From Peredibacter sp045999315 (lineage in GTDB: Bacteria; Bdellovibrionota; Bacteriovoracia; Bacteriovoracales; Bacteriovoracaceae), in NCBI RefSeq assembly GCF_045999315.1, contig NZ_CP174607.1:2542001-2606000 (forward strand): DNA of 64,000 nucleotides, read 5' to 3'. The notes beneath the pieces were generated by a model. It did no database searches and was not told the DNA's origin. It worked only from the letters and a program-made list of their open reading frames with translations. The translations under genes were made by a program, and so were the position numbers. Position 1 is the stretch's first letter, and each line of letters starts with the position of its first letter. This document shows positions 43,723 to 52,657 of this stretch, in pieces.

Positions 43723-44550
43723 ATGAAAATCCTCATGCCTCTTTTGATCTTCTTCTCTTTCTCCGTCTTCGCTGACGAATTCACCAGTCGAGTCGAACTC
43801 ATTGAAGAAGGTGATGGAAATTTACCACACTTAATCAAACTTGAGAATGGGCGTGTGGTCTTTCTCGACGGTGCTGAAAGAGAGCTCATTACAGATTTCG
43901 AGGACAGTCAAAGGAATGGTGATTATCTGGAAGTGGTGGTGGATGAAACAAATAGTTATGTAAGCGCTGAAACGGTAGAAAACGAAAACTCTATTGTTCC
44001 GGAAGAGACCAAACGATCTCCAAATTTCTCTTATGACCCTACTGTCGTGAGTGGTTACTCGGAGGCGAGTAGCATCTTCTCGCGCATGAGAAGAAATTAT
44101 CAATACGAATCTCAGTGCTACAATCGCGCCCACATTTGGGCCTATGAAGAAAACAAACGCTCGAATCTGAATTCCATGAAGCTCTTTTTGTTCTTCACCA
44201 ATCGCTACATTCGAAATTATCGCTATCAGTGGTGGTTTCATGTTTCACCCATGGTTCTCGTGAATGAAGATGGGTCATCGGTTGAGCGCGTGCTTGATCG
44301 TCGTTATACAAATGGACCTCGTTATGTGAATTCTTGGACGAATATCTTCATCTATAGCGGACGAAAATGTCCCGTTGTACAAAAATACAACGATTATCGC
44401 AACAATCAGGAGAAAGAAGACTGTTACCTGATTCCGGTGAGTATGTACTTCTGGCAACCACGAGATATTGTTAGTCGGGACAATAATGGTTATGAGAAAA
44501 AATCATTCATAAAATCAGAAGTCGATTGGGCATATTGGGAGGCGTTCTAA
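43723..44550 (+). CDS. Secreted protein-glutaminase-like enzyme, paralogue
   Basis: The product is 275 residues with signal peptide MKILMPLLIFFSFSVFA and AAGGAGGG upstream. Core: SQCYNRAHIWAYE (C132), WWFHVSPMVLV (H173) and RVLDRRY (D192). The Cys-His-Asp spacing of 41 and 19 is identical to the paralogue at 29775-30617, and CPVVxKY plus SMYxxQP blocks are also shared. Its N-terminal ~120 residues differ, as expected for a propeptide. Protein glutamine deamidation is the best guess. It is monocistronic. Confidence 0.72.
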   Translation: MKILMPLLIFFSFSVFADEFTSRVELIEEGDGNLPHLIKLENGRVVFLDGAERELITDFEDSQRNGDYLEVVVDETNSYVSAETVENENSIVPEETKRSPNFSYDPTVVSGYSEASSIFSRMRRNYQYESQCYNRAHIWAYEENKRSNLNSMKLFLFFTNRYIRNYRYQWWFHVSPMVLVNEDGSSVERVLDRRYTNGPRYVNSWTNIFIYSGRKCPVVQKYNDYRNNQEKEDCYLIPVSMYFWQPRDIVSRDNNGYEKKSFIKSEVDWAYWEAF

Positions 44551-44592
44551 AATTAAGGTACAGGATGGTAAGACTTTTTTTACACTATTTTC

Positions 44593-45468
44593 ATGGCCGT
44601 GTTTAAAAAGTCCCATCCTAATAATGTTCCCGGTTCACTGTTCGTTGATACAAGTTGTATTGACTGTGGGACCTGCTTTCACCTGGGACCGACTTTGTTC
44701 CGCGAAAACCACGATGATAAATCAGTGGTCATGAAACAACCTGAGAATAAAAATGAATGGCAAAATGCCAAGCAGTCGATCCTTTCCTGTCCTACCAATT
44801 CCATTGGAGTGCAAAACCCTCCTGAGATTTTTAAACAATTAGGTGCCGGTCTTCCCATTCATATTGCAGAAGAAGTTTACTATCTCGGATACACCGCTCG
44901 AGATTCTTTTGGGGCCTCAAGTTACCTCATTAAAAGACCTGAAGGGAATGTCTTGGTGGATTCTCCCCGGTACCATCCCTGGCTCATAGGAGAGTTAGAA
45001 AAACTGGGTGGCGTTCAAAAAATGTTTCTTACTCATCAAGATGATGTGGCCGATCACAAACTTTTCTGCGCTCATTTTAAGTGTGAAAGAATAATTCATG
45101 AAGAGGAGATCACCAGTGACACTGAAAGTGTAGAAATCATTCTGCATGGAGAAGAAGATGTTTCATTGGGAAAAGACCTCGTTGCGGTCATGACTCCGGG
45201 TCACACTAAAGGCTCAATGTGTCTACTCTATAGAGACAAATTTCTTTTCACGGGGGATCACCTTTTTGTCGACCAGGCCCATCATATACTGGAGGCTTCT
45301 AAAGGTGTTTGTTGGTATTCTTGGGATGAACAAATCCAATCAGTTGAAAAACTTCTTAAGAAAAATTATGAGTGGATCCTCCCCGGGCATGGAGGATGGG
45401 GTCTTTTTTCTCACTCTCATCAGGCCATTCAGCTTCTTCTTAGAGAGATGAAATTTAGAAATATTTAG
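44593..45468 (+). CDS. Ferredoxin/metallo-β-lactamase-fold fusion
   Basis: The 291-residue protein joins an N-terminal [4Fe-4S]-type domain (C22, C25, C28, C66) to a metallo-β-lactamase fold. In the fold, the metal motif reads THQDDVADH (H148, D154, H155) with Asp in place of the second His; later ligands are PGHTKGS, GDH and PGHGGWG. I recall similar fusions in cyanobacteria and plants. A hydrolase or redox role in the cytoplasm is likely; the substrate is unknown. No signal peptide. Confidence 0.82.
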   Translation: MAVFKKSHPNNVPGSLFVDTSCIDCGTCFHLGPTLFRENHDDKSVVMKQPENKNEWQNAKQSILSCPTNSIGVQNPPEIFKQLGAGLPIHIAEEVYYLGYTARDSFGASSYLIKRPEGNVLVDSPRYHPWLIGELEKLGGVQKMFLTHQDDVADHKLFCAHFKCERIIHEEEITSDTESVEIILHGEEDVSLGKDLVAVMTPGHTKGSMCLLYRDKFLFTGDHLFVDQAHHILEASKGVCWYSWDEQIQSVEKLLKKNYEWILPGHGGWGLFSHSHQAIQLLLREMKFRNI

Positions 45469-45531
45469 ATTCTCTTCGTTGCCTCTTTCTTTTCTCCCTC
45501 TACAATTATTCTAAGGAACTTTGATTTTCAT

Positions 45532-46989
45532 ATGCATCAACATCATCACAATCAAGCTCTGGTCATACTCTCGGTCATCATCGCCATTGTTTCTTCCTAT
45601 ATCGCTCTTGATCTGGCGAACTCTTTTGCTTATGCAAGAAAACGTCATCGCTGGGGGTGGCTATTAGGCGGCTCTTTTGCTTTAGGAATCGGAATCTGGA
45701 GCATGCACTTTGTAGGTATGCTGGCCTTCAGTTTACCCGGCATTGAAATATCCTATGATGTTCCATTGATGGCCCTTTCTATTGTGGTGGCAATTGGCGC
45801 TTCAGCACTTGCTCTCTACATTGTGAGTCTTGAGACCTCAAGTCTTCTGACAAAAGCTGGTGGAGGACTTGCCATGGGAGTGGCCATTGCAGGAATGCAC
45901 TACATCGGTATTGCATCTATGCGCATGTCGGCCATTGTTCATTGGGACAAGCTTTGGGTGCTGATCTCGATTGTCATTGCAGTGGTCTCTTCCTTCATTG
46001 CGCTCTTTCTTGCCTTTAAATTAAAAAATGATTTTACTCGCAAAGGTTTTCTCCTTCGTGGAGGCGGTGGCGTCTTTATGGGATTTGGAATCTCAGGTAT
46101 GCACTATTCGGGGATGCATGCCATGCACTTCATTCCGGTTGAAGAAGCGACGGTTAATTCTTATCAGTTGTTGGCATCGGACGGACTCTTAGTGGCGGTG
46201 TTGCTCGCCACCACATTAGTTCTGGGAATTGCGATTTGGGCCTCGGCGATTGATCGGGCCATGAACAGAAGAATCGCCATGAACGAAATTTTAGAAGGCG
46301 CCATCATTTCACGTGATAACTTTTTATCCGTGGCCTCTCATGAGTTAAGAACACCGCTCACATCCATTAAACTTCAGACTCAACTCCTCATGCGCTACAT
46401 AGAAAAACTAGGTATGAAACAGGACGTTTCCCTTTATCTTCAAAAGATGTTGGGACAGACAGATCACAGTGTAGAGAGGCTTTCACGTTTGGTTGATGAC
46501 ATGCTCGATATTTCTCGAATCCAAACCAACAAATTAACACTCAACCTAGAAGAATTTGACCTGAGTCTTATGGTTCAAGACATAGTTGAAGGACTCACAC
46601 CTCATTTGATGGAAAAGAATTGTCCGGTGACTTTTAAAACGAGCGGGGCTATTCATGGGAGATGGGACAAGTTCCGTTTAGAACAAGTGGTCACAAATCT
46701 TCTCACCAATGCTGGCCGTTACGGGAGTGGGAAACCCGTGGAAGTTTGGGTCAATCGAAATGGAGATGAGGCCCAGATCCATGTTAAAGATTATGGGGCG
46801 GGAATTGCCAAGGACGATCAGGAACGCATTTTTCAACGTTTTGAAAGGGCAAATGCGGATATTTCGGGCCTGGGACTTGGCCTTTATATCGCCCAAGAGA
46901 TTCTCAAAATGCATAATGGGAAGATTTTTGTTGAGAGTGAGCTAAATAAAGGGTCTGAGTTTATTGTCAGTCTGCCTCTGTCCTTGTAG
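45532..46989 (+). CDS. MHYT-domain sensor histidine kinase
   Basis: The 485-residue membrane kinase has an N-terminal MHYT sensor of seven helices with MHFVGM (58), MHYIGI (122) and MHYSGM (190) motifs, thought to bind copper and sense oxygen, CO or NO. HisKA follows, with SVASHELRTP (phosphoacceptor H270), then HATPase with NLLTNAGRYG, DYGAGI and GLGLGLYIAQE. There is no receiver domain, so it could feed one of the stand-alone receivers in this window. Confidence 0.93.
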   Translation: MHQHHHNQALVILSVIIAIVSSYIALDLANSFAYARKRHRWGWLLGGSFALGIGIWSMHFVGMLAFSLPGIEISYDVPLMALSIVVAIGASALALYIVSLETSSLLTKAGGGLAMGVAIAGMHYIGIASMRMSAIVHWDKLWVLISIVIAVVSSFIALFLAFKLKNDFTRKGFLLRGGGGVFMGFGISGMHYSGMHAMHFIPVEEATVNSYQLLASDGLLVAVLLATTLVLGIAIWASAIDRAMNRRIAMNEILEGAIISRDNFLSVASHELRTPLTSIKLQTQLLMRYIEKLGMKQDVSLYLQKMLGQTDHSVERLSRLVDDMLDISRIQTNKLTLNLEEFDLSLMVQDIVEGLTPHLMEKNCPVTFKTSGAIHGRWDKFRLEQVVTNLLTNAGRYGSGKPVEVWVNRNGDEAQIHVKDYGAGIAKDDQERIFQRFERANADISGLGLGLYIAQEILKMHNGKIFVESELNKGSEFIVSLPLSL

Positions 46990-46999
46990 TATCCGCCCC

Positions 47000-47209
47000 A
47001 TGAAAGAATTCAATTTAAATGGTTCAGAGTTTATTCCTCTATGCGATCTTATGAAGATCACTGATCTAACTGGTTCTGGAGCAGAAGCGAAGCACCTCAT
47101 TGCTGAGGGCAAGGTGAAAGTGGACGGACAAGTTGAGCTTCGCAAGCGTTGCAAAATCCGCTCGGGACAAGAGGTAGATTTCCAAGGCGAAAAAGTAAAA
47201 GTGATCTGA
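47000..47209 (+). CDS. S4-domain RNA-binding protein (YbcJ type)
   Basis: The gene encodes 69 residues from ATG 47000. One S4 domain covers most of the protein: LTGSGAEAKHLIAEGKVKVDGQVELRKRCKIRSGQEV. YbcJ-type proteins are small single-S4 RNA binders, possibly linked to ribosome assembly. The gene starts 10 bases after the kinase stop and no good ribosome site is seen, so it may be read by coupling. Confidence 0.82.
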   Translation: MKEFNLNGSEFIPLCDLMKITDLTGSGAEAKHLIAEGKVKVDGQVELRKRCKIRSGQEVDFQGEKVKVI

Positions 47210-47344
47210 AGTCAAAAGGGCACCAAAAGTGTCACTGTGACCCTGCTTTTCCCTTAATAGCATATTAAAGTCTGTCACCCCTTAAAAAACTAATTCGATT
47301 GTTCTATACCTAAGGATACGTCTTCAAATGATAGGGAGTATCCA

Positions 47345-50300
47345 ATGAAGTCCAAATCACTCTTGGTCCTGGCTTGTCTTTTTTCTGCACCGGTCTTTGC
47401 TCAAAACTTACCAGATGAAATTAACTACGGCCCCTATGAGACTCGCTATAGAATCTTAGAGAAAGAGGTCAGTGCCGCCCAAGCACAACTGAACACTTCT
47501 CGTGCTTCCCTTCAAGAGGCCCAGAAGTTTATCGCTGAGATGTCTCAACATCTTTCTGATCTTCGCGACCAGATCCAAGCGGCAGAAGAGGAAATCGCCG
47601 CCCTTGAAATTGAAATTCCAGAACTCGAGCGCCGAATTTCAATCCTACAAAGTGAACGTGCTCGTGCAGAAAATGATATCCGTAATCTCCAATATCAACA
47701 GTCCCAATTAGAATCTCGTTACCAAGGGGCCCTTCGTGATATGCGTCCCTTGGAAGATTCCATCGCTCGAAAAGAGCAGCGCTATCGTGAACTTCACTCG
47801 GACAGAACACAACTTCAGCGTCAGGAGAATGAGGCCCAAACTCGTTTAAGAAGGGCCAATTCTGAGGCCCAACAGATTGATCGCGCGGTAAATGAAGAAT
47901 ACCAGAAGAAAAAACAAATGGAGCAAGAACTGGCCAATGCTCAATCAAGAATCAGCTCTCTAGAAGGGGAAATTTCTCGAACAGAGTCTACGGTGAATTC
48001 TTTAAACGCCAGTCTTGGTTCTGAACGCGGAAAACTCTTATCCCTCGAGAGTCGCGTGCAAGAGTATCAAGCACAGGTGAATCGCCTTCGTTCGGCGGGT
48101 GCTCCTGCTGCGGAAATTCAGGACGCTGAAAGAAAACTAGGAGCGGCCACAAATGCCCGCAATAGCTCGGCCAATGAAGTAAGACGAATTGAAGGAGAAC
48201 TAAACCGTTCTCAAGCCCAGGTGAGAACTCAAAGATCTCAACTCGAAGAAGTGAGACGCAACCAGGCCGCTCTTCCTGGAAGAATTGCTCAGGCACAAGG
48301 CCGCATTGATAAACTCACCGTTGAACGTCGTCAGGTGAAGGACGAAATTGATCGCAGTGAAAGACAACTTGCTCAAGTTCGTTCTGCCCAGGCACTGAAT
48401 GCCAATATGATGGCCGTCATTCAACAGGAACTAAGTAATCTTCAGGCGGATCTTCAACGTCAACGCCAGTACGCTGACAGCATTGCTCGTGACGCTCAAA
48501 ATGTGCGTTCTCAGATTGAGGGCCTCTCGCAACATAGTCGTCATTTAAGTTCTCAGATCGCCCAGGCTTCAGAGCGCATTCGTAGCAATCAGGCGACCAT
48601 TCCTCGTTTACAACAGAATATTCGTGCTGATGAACAAGAGATCACTCAGGGTGAGTCGGATCTTGCTCGGGGCCGCACGGACGAGAGAACTTTCACTCTG
48701 GCCGTGGTGAAGGACGAAGCAAAACTTGCGGACCTTACTCGCTCTCGTGATTCCGCTCAAAATGAAATGAGCACCCGTCGTGATTTATATCAAAGATACC
48801 TCACAGAAGCGGAGACACTAGGTGCGGGCCAGGCCGATACAGGAACAACTCTTGGTCGTGCTGAAGGCGCACGTTTGTCTCTTGCTCTTGCAAAACAAAA
48901 TGGCGTGGCAGTTGGACAAGAGATGGGTCGCGCGGAAGCACGCTATTGGGGAAGTGTTCGTGGCGAAATCCAAGGCCATGACCTTGGATATTCAGAAGGA
49001 CTTGCTTCAGTAGAAGACCGTACTCGTGCCATTCAAGAAGCTGGAGCACGTGCCGCTCAGGACGCAGAATTATTCGCTCAAAGAAACTTCAAACCCGTGT
49101 TCTTCGAGGAATTTGTTCAGGCCGAATTTAAGAAACCAATGAACTCTGCCCTAAAGGCACTTAAAATGGTCCATGTGAATTTTACTTCGGAAGAGTTCCA
49201 TGAAGGAGTTGCTCCGTTGACTCCAGCGGAATTGTCTCGCAGTGAAGAATTAAAAACGCCCCTTGATGCTTCAATTATGACCGCGGCCGAAGAGGTCAAA
49301 ACGGTTGAGGCCCGCGCTCTGAGAATCAGTGAACCGGAAGTTGCGTTCCAGGTACCAACTAAGATTCCTTTCGGAACCGTGGCATGCTCCCAGGTCTATA
49401 AGAACCTTGCGGTCTACAAGGCCGCCTGTGAAGGGGCCTATAAAGATACATTCACCAATAACTATGTGTCTGCCACTCGCGAAGAGTTCAGTCAGTCTTA
49501 CCAACGTCAGTTTCAATCTGAGTTTGATGCAGCAGATGTGGCCCAAAGAGAGGCGAGTTTTCCACAGGAACTTTCAGAGGCCACCAAAATAGGTCGCGCT
49601 GAAGGGACACGTATTGGAAAGATTGAAATTTATCAGCGCACTTATGAATCCACTTACAAAGCTTCTTACGAAGTAGAAATTGTAAAGGCCAAAGAAAAAT
49701 CGAAAGGTGATGCTGCTCGTGAACTGCAAGAATACTTGCAGGTAAAACCTCTTTTGACAGTGGCCTCTACGTCTCTGGCCGCTGATAACTTCCGTGGGGG
49801 AGAAGAATTATCTCTCGTTGGTAAAGTCAAAAACGTGAGTTCGGTTGCCCTCAATGCTCCTGTCATGGTCCGTGTTACTGAAGTTATTAACGGACAGAAG
49901 ATTGATAGTGAAGTCGTTCTCAATAGTGCCTCTCCATTGTCTCTGACTGATCTTCCGACCTTGAAACTAAAAGTAAATGATTCGGCCCGCGCTGGCGAAA
50001 AAGTGATTGTACGCGGAGTGGTTGAGCTTCCTGGTGATTTATATCGTGCTGTTCGCCAGGAGAAGTTTGAACTTGTTCAGACACTAAGTGCTAACCCGGC
50101 ACATGATCTTGGCACAAATTATAATAAGACTCCGGACATTAAAGGAGTCTTCCGCCGCAACATTCATTTTATGACGGTCAAAGTAACGCCTAAGATTGAA
50201 GAGATCAAAGAAGGCTATGAAGTGATCCTTAAGGCCGTAGGAGAAAATGCTTCACTTATTGATCAGAATGAAACGTCTCTTCGTACGGGTGCGGTCACAC

Positions 50301-50437
50301 AAAATACTGGAAAAGATGTCCGTTTCTCGTACACCTTCAAAGATGCCGCCAAAGGGAAAACCATCACCTTGGAATTGTCGGTTGTTTATGCGGGTAAAGT
50401 GTTAAAGAAAGAATCGATTGTCCTTCTTCCTCACTAA
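47345..50437 (+). CDS. Long exported coiled-coil protein
   Basis: This 1030-residue protein has signal peptide MKSKSLLVLACLFSAPVFA. Residues about 30-490 are a long coiled coil rich in Glu, Gln, Arg and Ala, reminiscent of SMC or EzrA-like rods. A Gly/Ala segment (GRAEGARLSLALAKQNGVAVGQEMGRAEARYWG) follows near 500-560. A further helical part with repeated Tyr/Gln/Phe (YQRQFQSEF) precedes a C-terminal β-domain (about 830-1030, Ig-like). Probably a periplasmic or surface spacer or scaffold. Family unknown. Confidence 0.8.
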   Translation: MKSKSLLVLACLFSAPVFAQNLPDEINYGPYETRYRILEKEVSAAQAQLNTSRASLQEAQKFIAEMSQHLSDLRDQIQAAEEEIAALEIEIPELERRISILQSERARAENDIRNLQYQQSQLESRYQGALRDMRPLEDSIARKEQRYRELHSDRTQLQRQENEAQTRLRRANSEAQQIDRAVNEEYQKKKQMEQELANAQSRISSLEGEISRTESTVNSLNASLGSERGKLLSLESRVQEYQAQVNRLRSAGAPAAEIQDAERKLGAATNARNSSANEVRRIEGELNRSQAQVRTQRSQLEEVRRNQAALPGRIAQAQGRIDKLTVERRQVKDEIDRSERQLAQVRSAQALNANMMAVIQQELSNLQADLQRQRQYADSIARDAQNVRSQIEGLSQHSRHLSSQIAQASERIRSNQATIPRLQQNIRADEQEITQGESDLARGRTDERTFTLAVVKDEAKLADLTRSRDSAQNEMSTRRDLYQRYLTEAETLGAGQADTGTTLGRAEGARLSLALAKQNGVAVGQEMGRAEARYWGSVRGEIQGHDLGYSEGLASVEDRTRAIQEAGARAAQDAELFAQRNFKPVFFEEFVQAEFKKPMNSALKALKMVHVNFTSEEFHEGVAPLTPAELSRSEELKTPLDASIMTAAEEVKTVEARALRISEPEVAFQVPTKIPFGTVACSQVYKNLAVYKAACEGAYKDTFTNNYVSATREEFSQSYQRQFQSEFDAADVAQREASFPQELSEATKIGRAEGTRIGKIEIYQRTYESTYKASYEVEIVKAKEKSKGDAARELQEYLQVKPLLTVASTSLAADNFRGGEELSLVGKVKNVSSVALNAPVMVRVTEVINGQKIDSEVVLNSASPLSLTDLPTLKLKVNDSARAGEKVIVRGVVELPGDLYRAVRQEKFELVQTLSANPAHDLGTNYNKTPDIKGVFRRNIHFMTVKVTPKIEEIKEGYEVILKAVGENASLIDQNETSLRTGAVTQNTGKDVRFSYTFKDAAKGKTITLELSVVYAGKVLKKESIVLLPH

Positions 50438-50441
50438 TTCT

Positions 50442-50476
50442 TTAATTGGCCGGGACTAAGGTTCCGGCCAGTTAAT
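50442..50476. terminator. Bidirectional terminator
   Basis: TGGCCGG (50447-50453) and CCGGCCA (50464-50470) pair, with the stem extended by TTAAT/GTTAA and TTAATTCTT following. It separates the convergent coiled-coil gene and small acidic gene and overlaps the latter's stop. Confidence 0.75.
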
Positions 50477-50713
50477 TCTTCTGTTGGTTGTCGTCCCATT
50501 ACCATTGTCCATCTCAATTACTTGGCCAAATTCATTGATCATCTCACTCTCGTCCACTTCCTCGCGCTGCTGTACATTTTCCTGATCTGATATTTGCTGA
50601 TCCTTCACCGTTTCTACTTGGTTAGAGACATCGCTATTTTTTTTTATCTCGGCCGCGGGTGTGAGTGCCATTCCGAATAGTGCTGTAACTAAAACGGGAA
50701 ATAAATATTTCAT
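50456..50713 (-). CDS. Small acidic secreted protein
   Basis: The gene encodes 85 residues with signal peptide MKYLFPVLVTALFGMALTPAA. The mature part is Gln/Glu/Asp/Asn-rich and probably disordered, ending in an NRRINWPEP motif. AGGAGGAGC precedes the ATG. It is one of six such exported acidic proteins here. Function unknown. Confidence 0.72.
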   Translation of the reverse strand: MKYLFPVLVTALFGMALTPAAEIKKNSDVSNQVETVKDQQISDQENVQQREEVDESEMINEFGQVIEMDNGNGTTTNRRINWPEP

Positions 50714-50828
50714 AGCTCCTCCTATACTTATTCTGACACGGAGAATTTTAAGTGATCAATTTTAGCTTGGCTTAAATTTACACCGGCTTATTGTCACAGA
50801 TAAAAATAACGGACTAAGGAGGATTCTT

Positions 50829-51032
50829 ATGACAGATTCTGGCCAGCAAAGAGTAATTGATGACCGAAAGATCAATGTCATGGAGGCCTGGGATGTGATG
50901 TATTGGTGTGATGAATTGAATCTCAGAGCAGATGAGTTAAAAGACATCGTAAGACAGGTGGGGCCGGGCGTTCATGATGTGAGACTTCATCTGGCCAAGA
51001 AACTGCTTATTAACTGGCCCACTACATATTAA
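50829..51032 (+). CDS. DUF3606-family small protein
   Basis: The 67-residue protein matches the DUF3606 pattern: KINVMEAWDVMYWCDELNL, then LKDIVRQVGPGVHDVRLHL. The family is common next to stress genes but has no proven function. AAGGAGGATTC precedes the ATG. It is monocistronic and cytoplasmic. Confidence 0.85.
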   Translation: MTDSGQQRVIDDRKINVMEAWDVMYWCDELNLRADELKDIVRQVGPGVHDVRLHLAKKLLINWPTTY

Positions 51033-51035
51033 AAA

Positions 51036-51060
51036 GAAGGTCCTGTTAAACAGGACCTTC
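51036..51060. terminator. Bidirectional terminator
   Basis: A perfect 10-base stem GAAGGTCCTG/CAGGACCTTC with a five-base loop. On the minus strand it is followed by TTTTT, so it mainly serves the minus-strand gene ending at 51069. Confidence 0.88.
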
Positions 51061-51068
51061 CATCATGC

Positions 51069-51350
51069 TTACTGGTCGTCGCTGGCATCACCCGAAGTAT
51101 TAATGGCGTGACGTTCGCGGTTAGTACGTGTTCGTTCACTGTAATTAACTTCATCGCTCGCATCATCCTCAACAATGGACGATCTTTCTTCCATTCTTTC
51201 TTCTACGATTTCATCATCCAGATCGTTTCCATATCCTTCTTCGTAAACGGCCTCTTCTTCTTCAATCACATTAGATCTGGCCCCCATGTTTCCAGCATAA
51301 GCGGGAATGGCAAGCATTGCCAGGAGAGGGACGGTCATAAACTTCTTCAT
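51069..51350 (-). CDS. Small acidic secreted protein
   Basis: The gene encodes 93 residues from ATG 51350 (GGAGGTTTTT upstream). Signal peptide MKKFMTVPLLAMLAIPAYAG, then an acidic, disordered chain (IEEEEAVYEEGYGND, MEERSSIVEDDASDE). It starts 15 bases after the CBS-domain gene ends, so the two form an operon. Function unknown. Confidence 0.75.
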   Translation of the reverse strand: MKKFMTVPLLAMLAIPAYAGNMGARSNVIEEEEAVYEEGYGNDLDDEIVEERMEERSSIVEDDASDEVNYSERTRTNRERHAINTSGDASDDQ

Positions 51351-51365
51351 AAAAACCTCCAAGGT

Positions 51366-51776
51366 TTATCTTTTGATTTCCGTGATGGTTTCGGCCTTAA
51401 GATTTTCATCATTACTATATTTTGTGAGATCCTGAAGTGTTAACATTCCGACTGGTTGTTCGCTTTCATTCACGACTAAAAGGCGGGATATTTGATTCTC
51501 GCGCATGAGTCTCGTTGCCATCATAATGTCATCACTCTCATGAACAAAAACAATGTCTCGGGTCATGGCGTGAGAAATAGGATCATCTGTCGCGTGTCCA
51601 TGGGCCACACAACTAACGACAATATCTCTGTCCGTGACAAAACCGACAGGGCGTTCATTTTTATATACAGGTACTGATCCGATATCTTCACGTTTCATTA
51701 AGGCCGCGACCTTTTTAATAGAGTCATGAATTTGAACTGTACTGACTCCTTTGTGCATAACTTCTGAAACTTGCAT
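51366..51776 (-). CDS. Tandem CBS-domain protein
   Basis: The product is 136 residues with two CBS motifs (VSEVMHKGVSTVQIHDSI and ISHAMTRDIVFVHESDD, each with a GxVTDRD or GMLTLQD ending). CBS pairs bind adenosine nucleotides and report energy state. There is no attached catalytic domain. GGAGGTCACG precedes the ATG. The next gene on the strand encodes a small secreted acidic protein. Confidence 0.9.
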   Translation of the reverse strand: MQVSEVMHKGVSTVQIHDSIKKVAALMKREDIGSVPVYKNERPVGFVTDRDIVVSCVAHGHATDDPISHAMTRDIVFVHESDDIMMATRLMRENQISRLLVVNESEQPVGMLTLQDLTKYSNDENLKAETITEIKR

Positions 51777-51873
51777 CGTGACCTCCTTGTTCTCAACTGT
51801 GATTTTGACATTGCCAACTGAGGTCTAGAATATAATTTCTCTAAAGAATGAGAGAGGAGATGCTAAGAAAGAA

Positions 51874-51893
51874 AGGGAAACGATTGCTTCCCT
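51874..51893 (-). terminator. Terminator after metzincin-like gene A
   Basis: On the minus strand AGGGAA and TTCCCT pair over an eight-base loop, followed by TTCTTTCTT, nine bases past the stop at 51902. Confidence 0.65.
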
Positions 51894-51901
51894 CAGACTT
51901 A

Positions 51902-52549
51902 TTATTGATATTTTTCGGCCAGTTCTTCCACTAAGTAACCGATAGCATAGGGGACTGAGTGATCGCGGCTTTGTGACCATGTCACAGCATGGGTGAAGCC
52001 AAGTTTATGCATCCATTCATGCATTAAATTGTCGGCCACTTTGATTGGCGTATATTTCGTAAAGTATTTCATATTCATCCAGATACGTACGGTATTTGGA
52101 TAGGTATAGCCAATAGTGTTCGTCTTTTGATGGTAAAGTTCTAACTCAACGTCCATGATATTATTCTTGCTGGTGTTTCCCATTTTCTCCGCGCCTTCAA
52201 GAATCTTTTGGTAGACCTCTTCATTGCTCATGGATTCACCATAGAAACCTTTCTTGCCTTCATAAGTGTAATTTAAAACGCGTTCTTTAAATTCTTCAGA
52301 AGAGATGACTTTCTTTATGATGGTCACGGCCTTCATGACCTTCGCTTCTTGCTCTTCGCTAAAATTCACCAGATACACATCAGCGTCCCAGCTTTTTGCT
52401 TCTTTTGGGACATCTTCCTGCATCTGAATCAGTTGGCCAGATTTCTTCTTGGATAGCTTGTGATTGATTGAGTTCTGTCGCTGCTCCTGGGTCTTGTGAC
52501 AGGAAACAAGGGCGAGAAAAAGGAAAAAAACGGAGAAAGTTTTCGTCAT
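51902..52549 (-). CDS. Metzincin-like lipoprotein A
   Basis: The 215-residue protein has lipobox LVSC (C17). The zinc motif HEWMHKLGFTH (177-187) is a full metzincin HExxHxxGxxH. The following SVPYAIGY occupies the Met-turn position but has Pro instead of Met. The N-terminal ~60 residues are polar. Expected as a lipid-anchored periplasmic or surface protease of small size. It has a paralogue immediately upstream. Confidence 0.8.
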   Translation of the reverse strand: MTKTFSVFFLFLALVSCHKTQEQRQNSINHKLSKKKSGQLIQMQEDVPKEAKSWDADVYLVNFSEEQEAKVMKAVTIIKKVISSEEFKERVLNYTYEGKKGFYGESMSNEEVYQKILEGAEKMGNTSKNNIMDVELELYHQKTNTIGYTYPNTVRIWMNMKYFTKYTPIKVADNLMHEWMHKLGFTHAVTWSQSRDHSVPYAIGYLVEELAEKYQ

Positions 52550-52574
52550 GGTTTAATCCTTCCTGGATTAAAAA

Positions 52575-52642
52575 ATCTCTCCATTCTTGCATATGCAGAA
52601 AAGTTTACTATGGGGGCAAAACTTTCTGCTGAATGGAGAGAT
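52575..52642 (-). terminator. Large two-part hairpin between metzincin-like genes
   Basis: A perfect 12-base outer stem (ATCTCTCCATTC 52575-52586 with GAATGGAGAGAT 52631-52642) encloses an inner 11-base stem (GCAGAAAAGTTT with AAACTTTCTGC, one bulge). On the minus strand it is followed by TTTTTAATCC. It probably terminates or attenuates transcription between the two paralogues, or protects the upstream message from decay. Confidence 0.75.
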
Positions 52643-52657
52643 ATGTTGATAGAAAAA

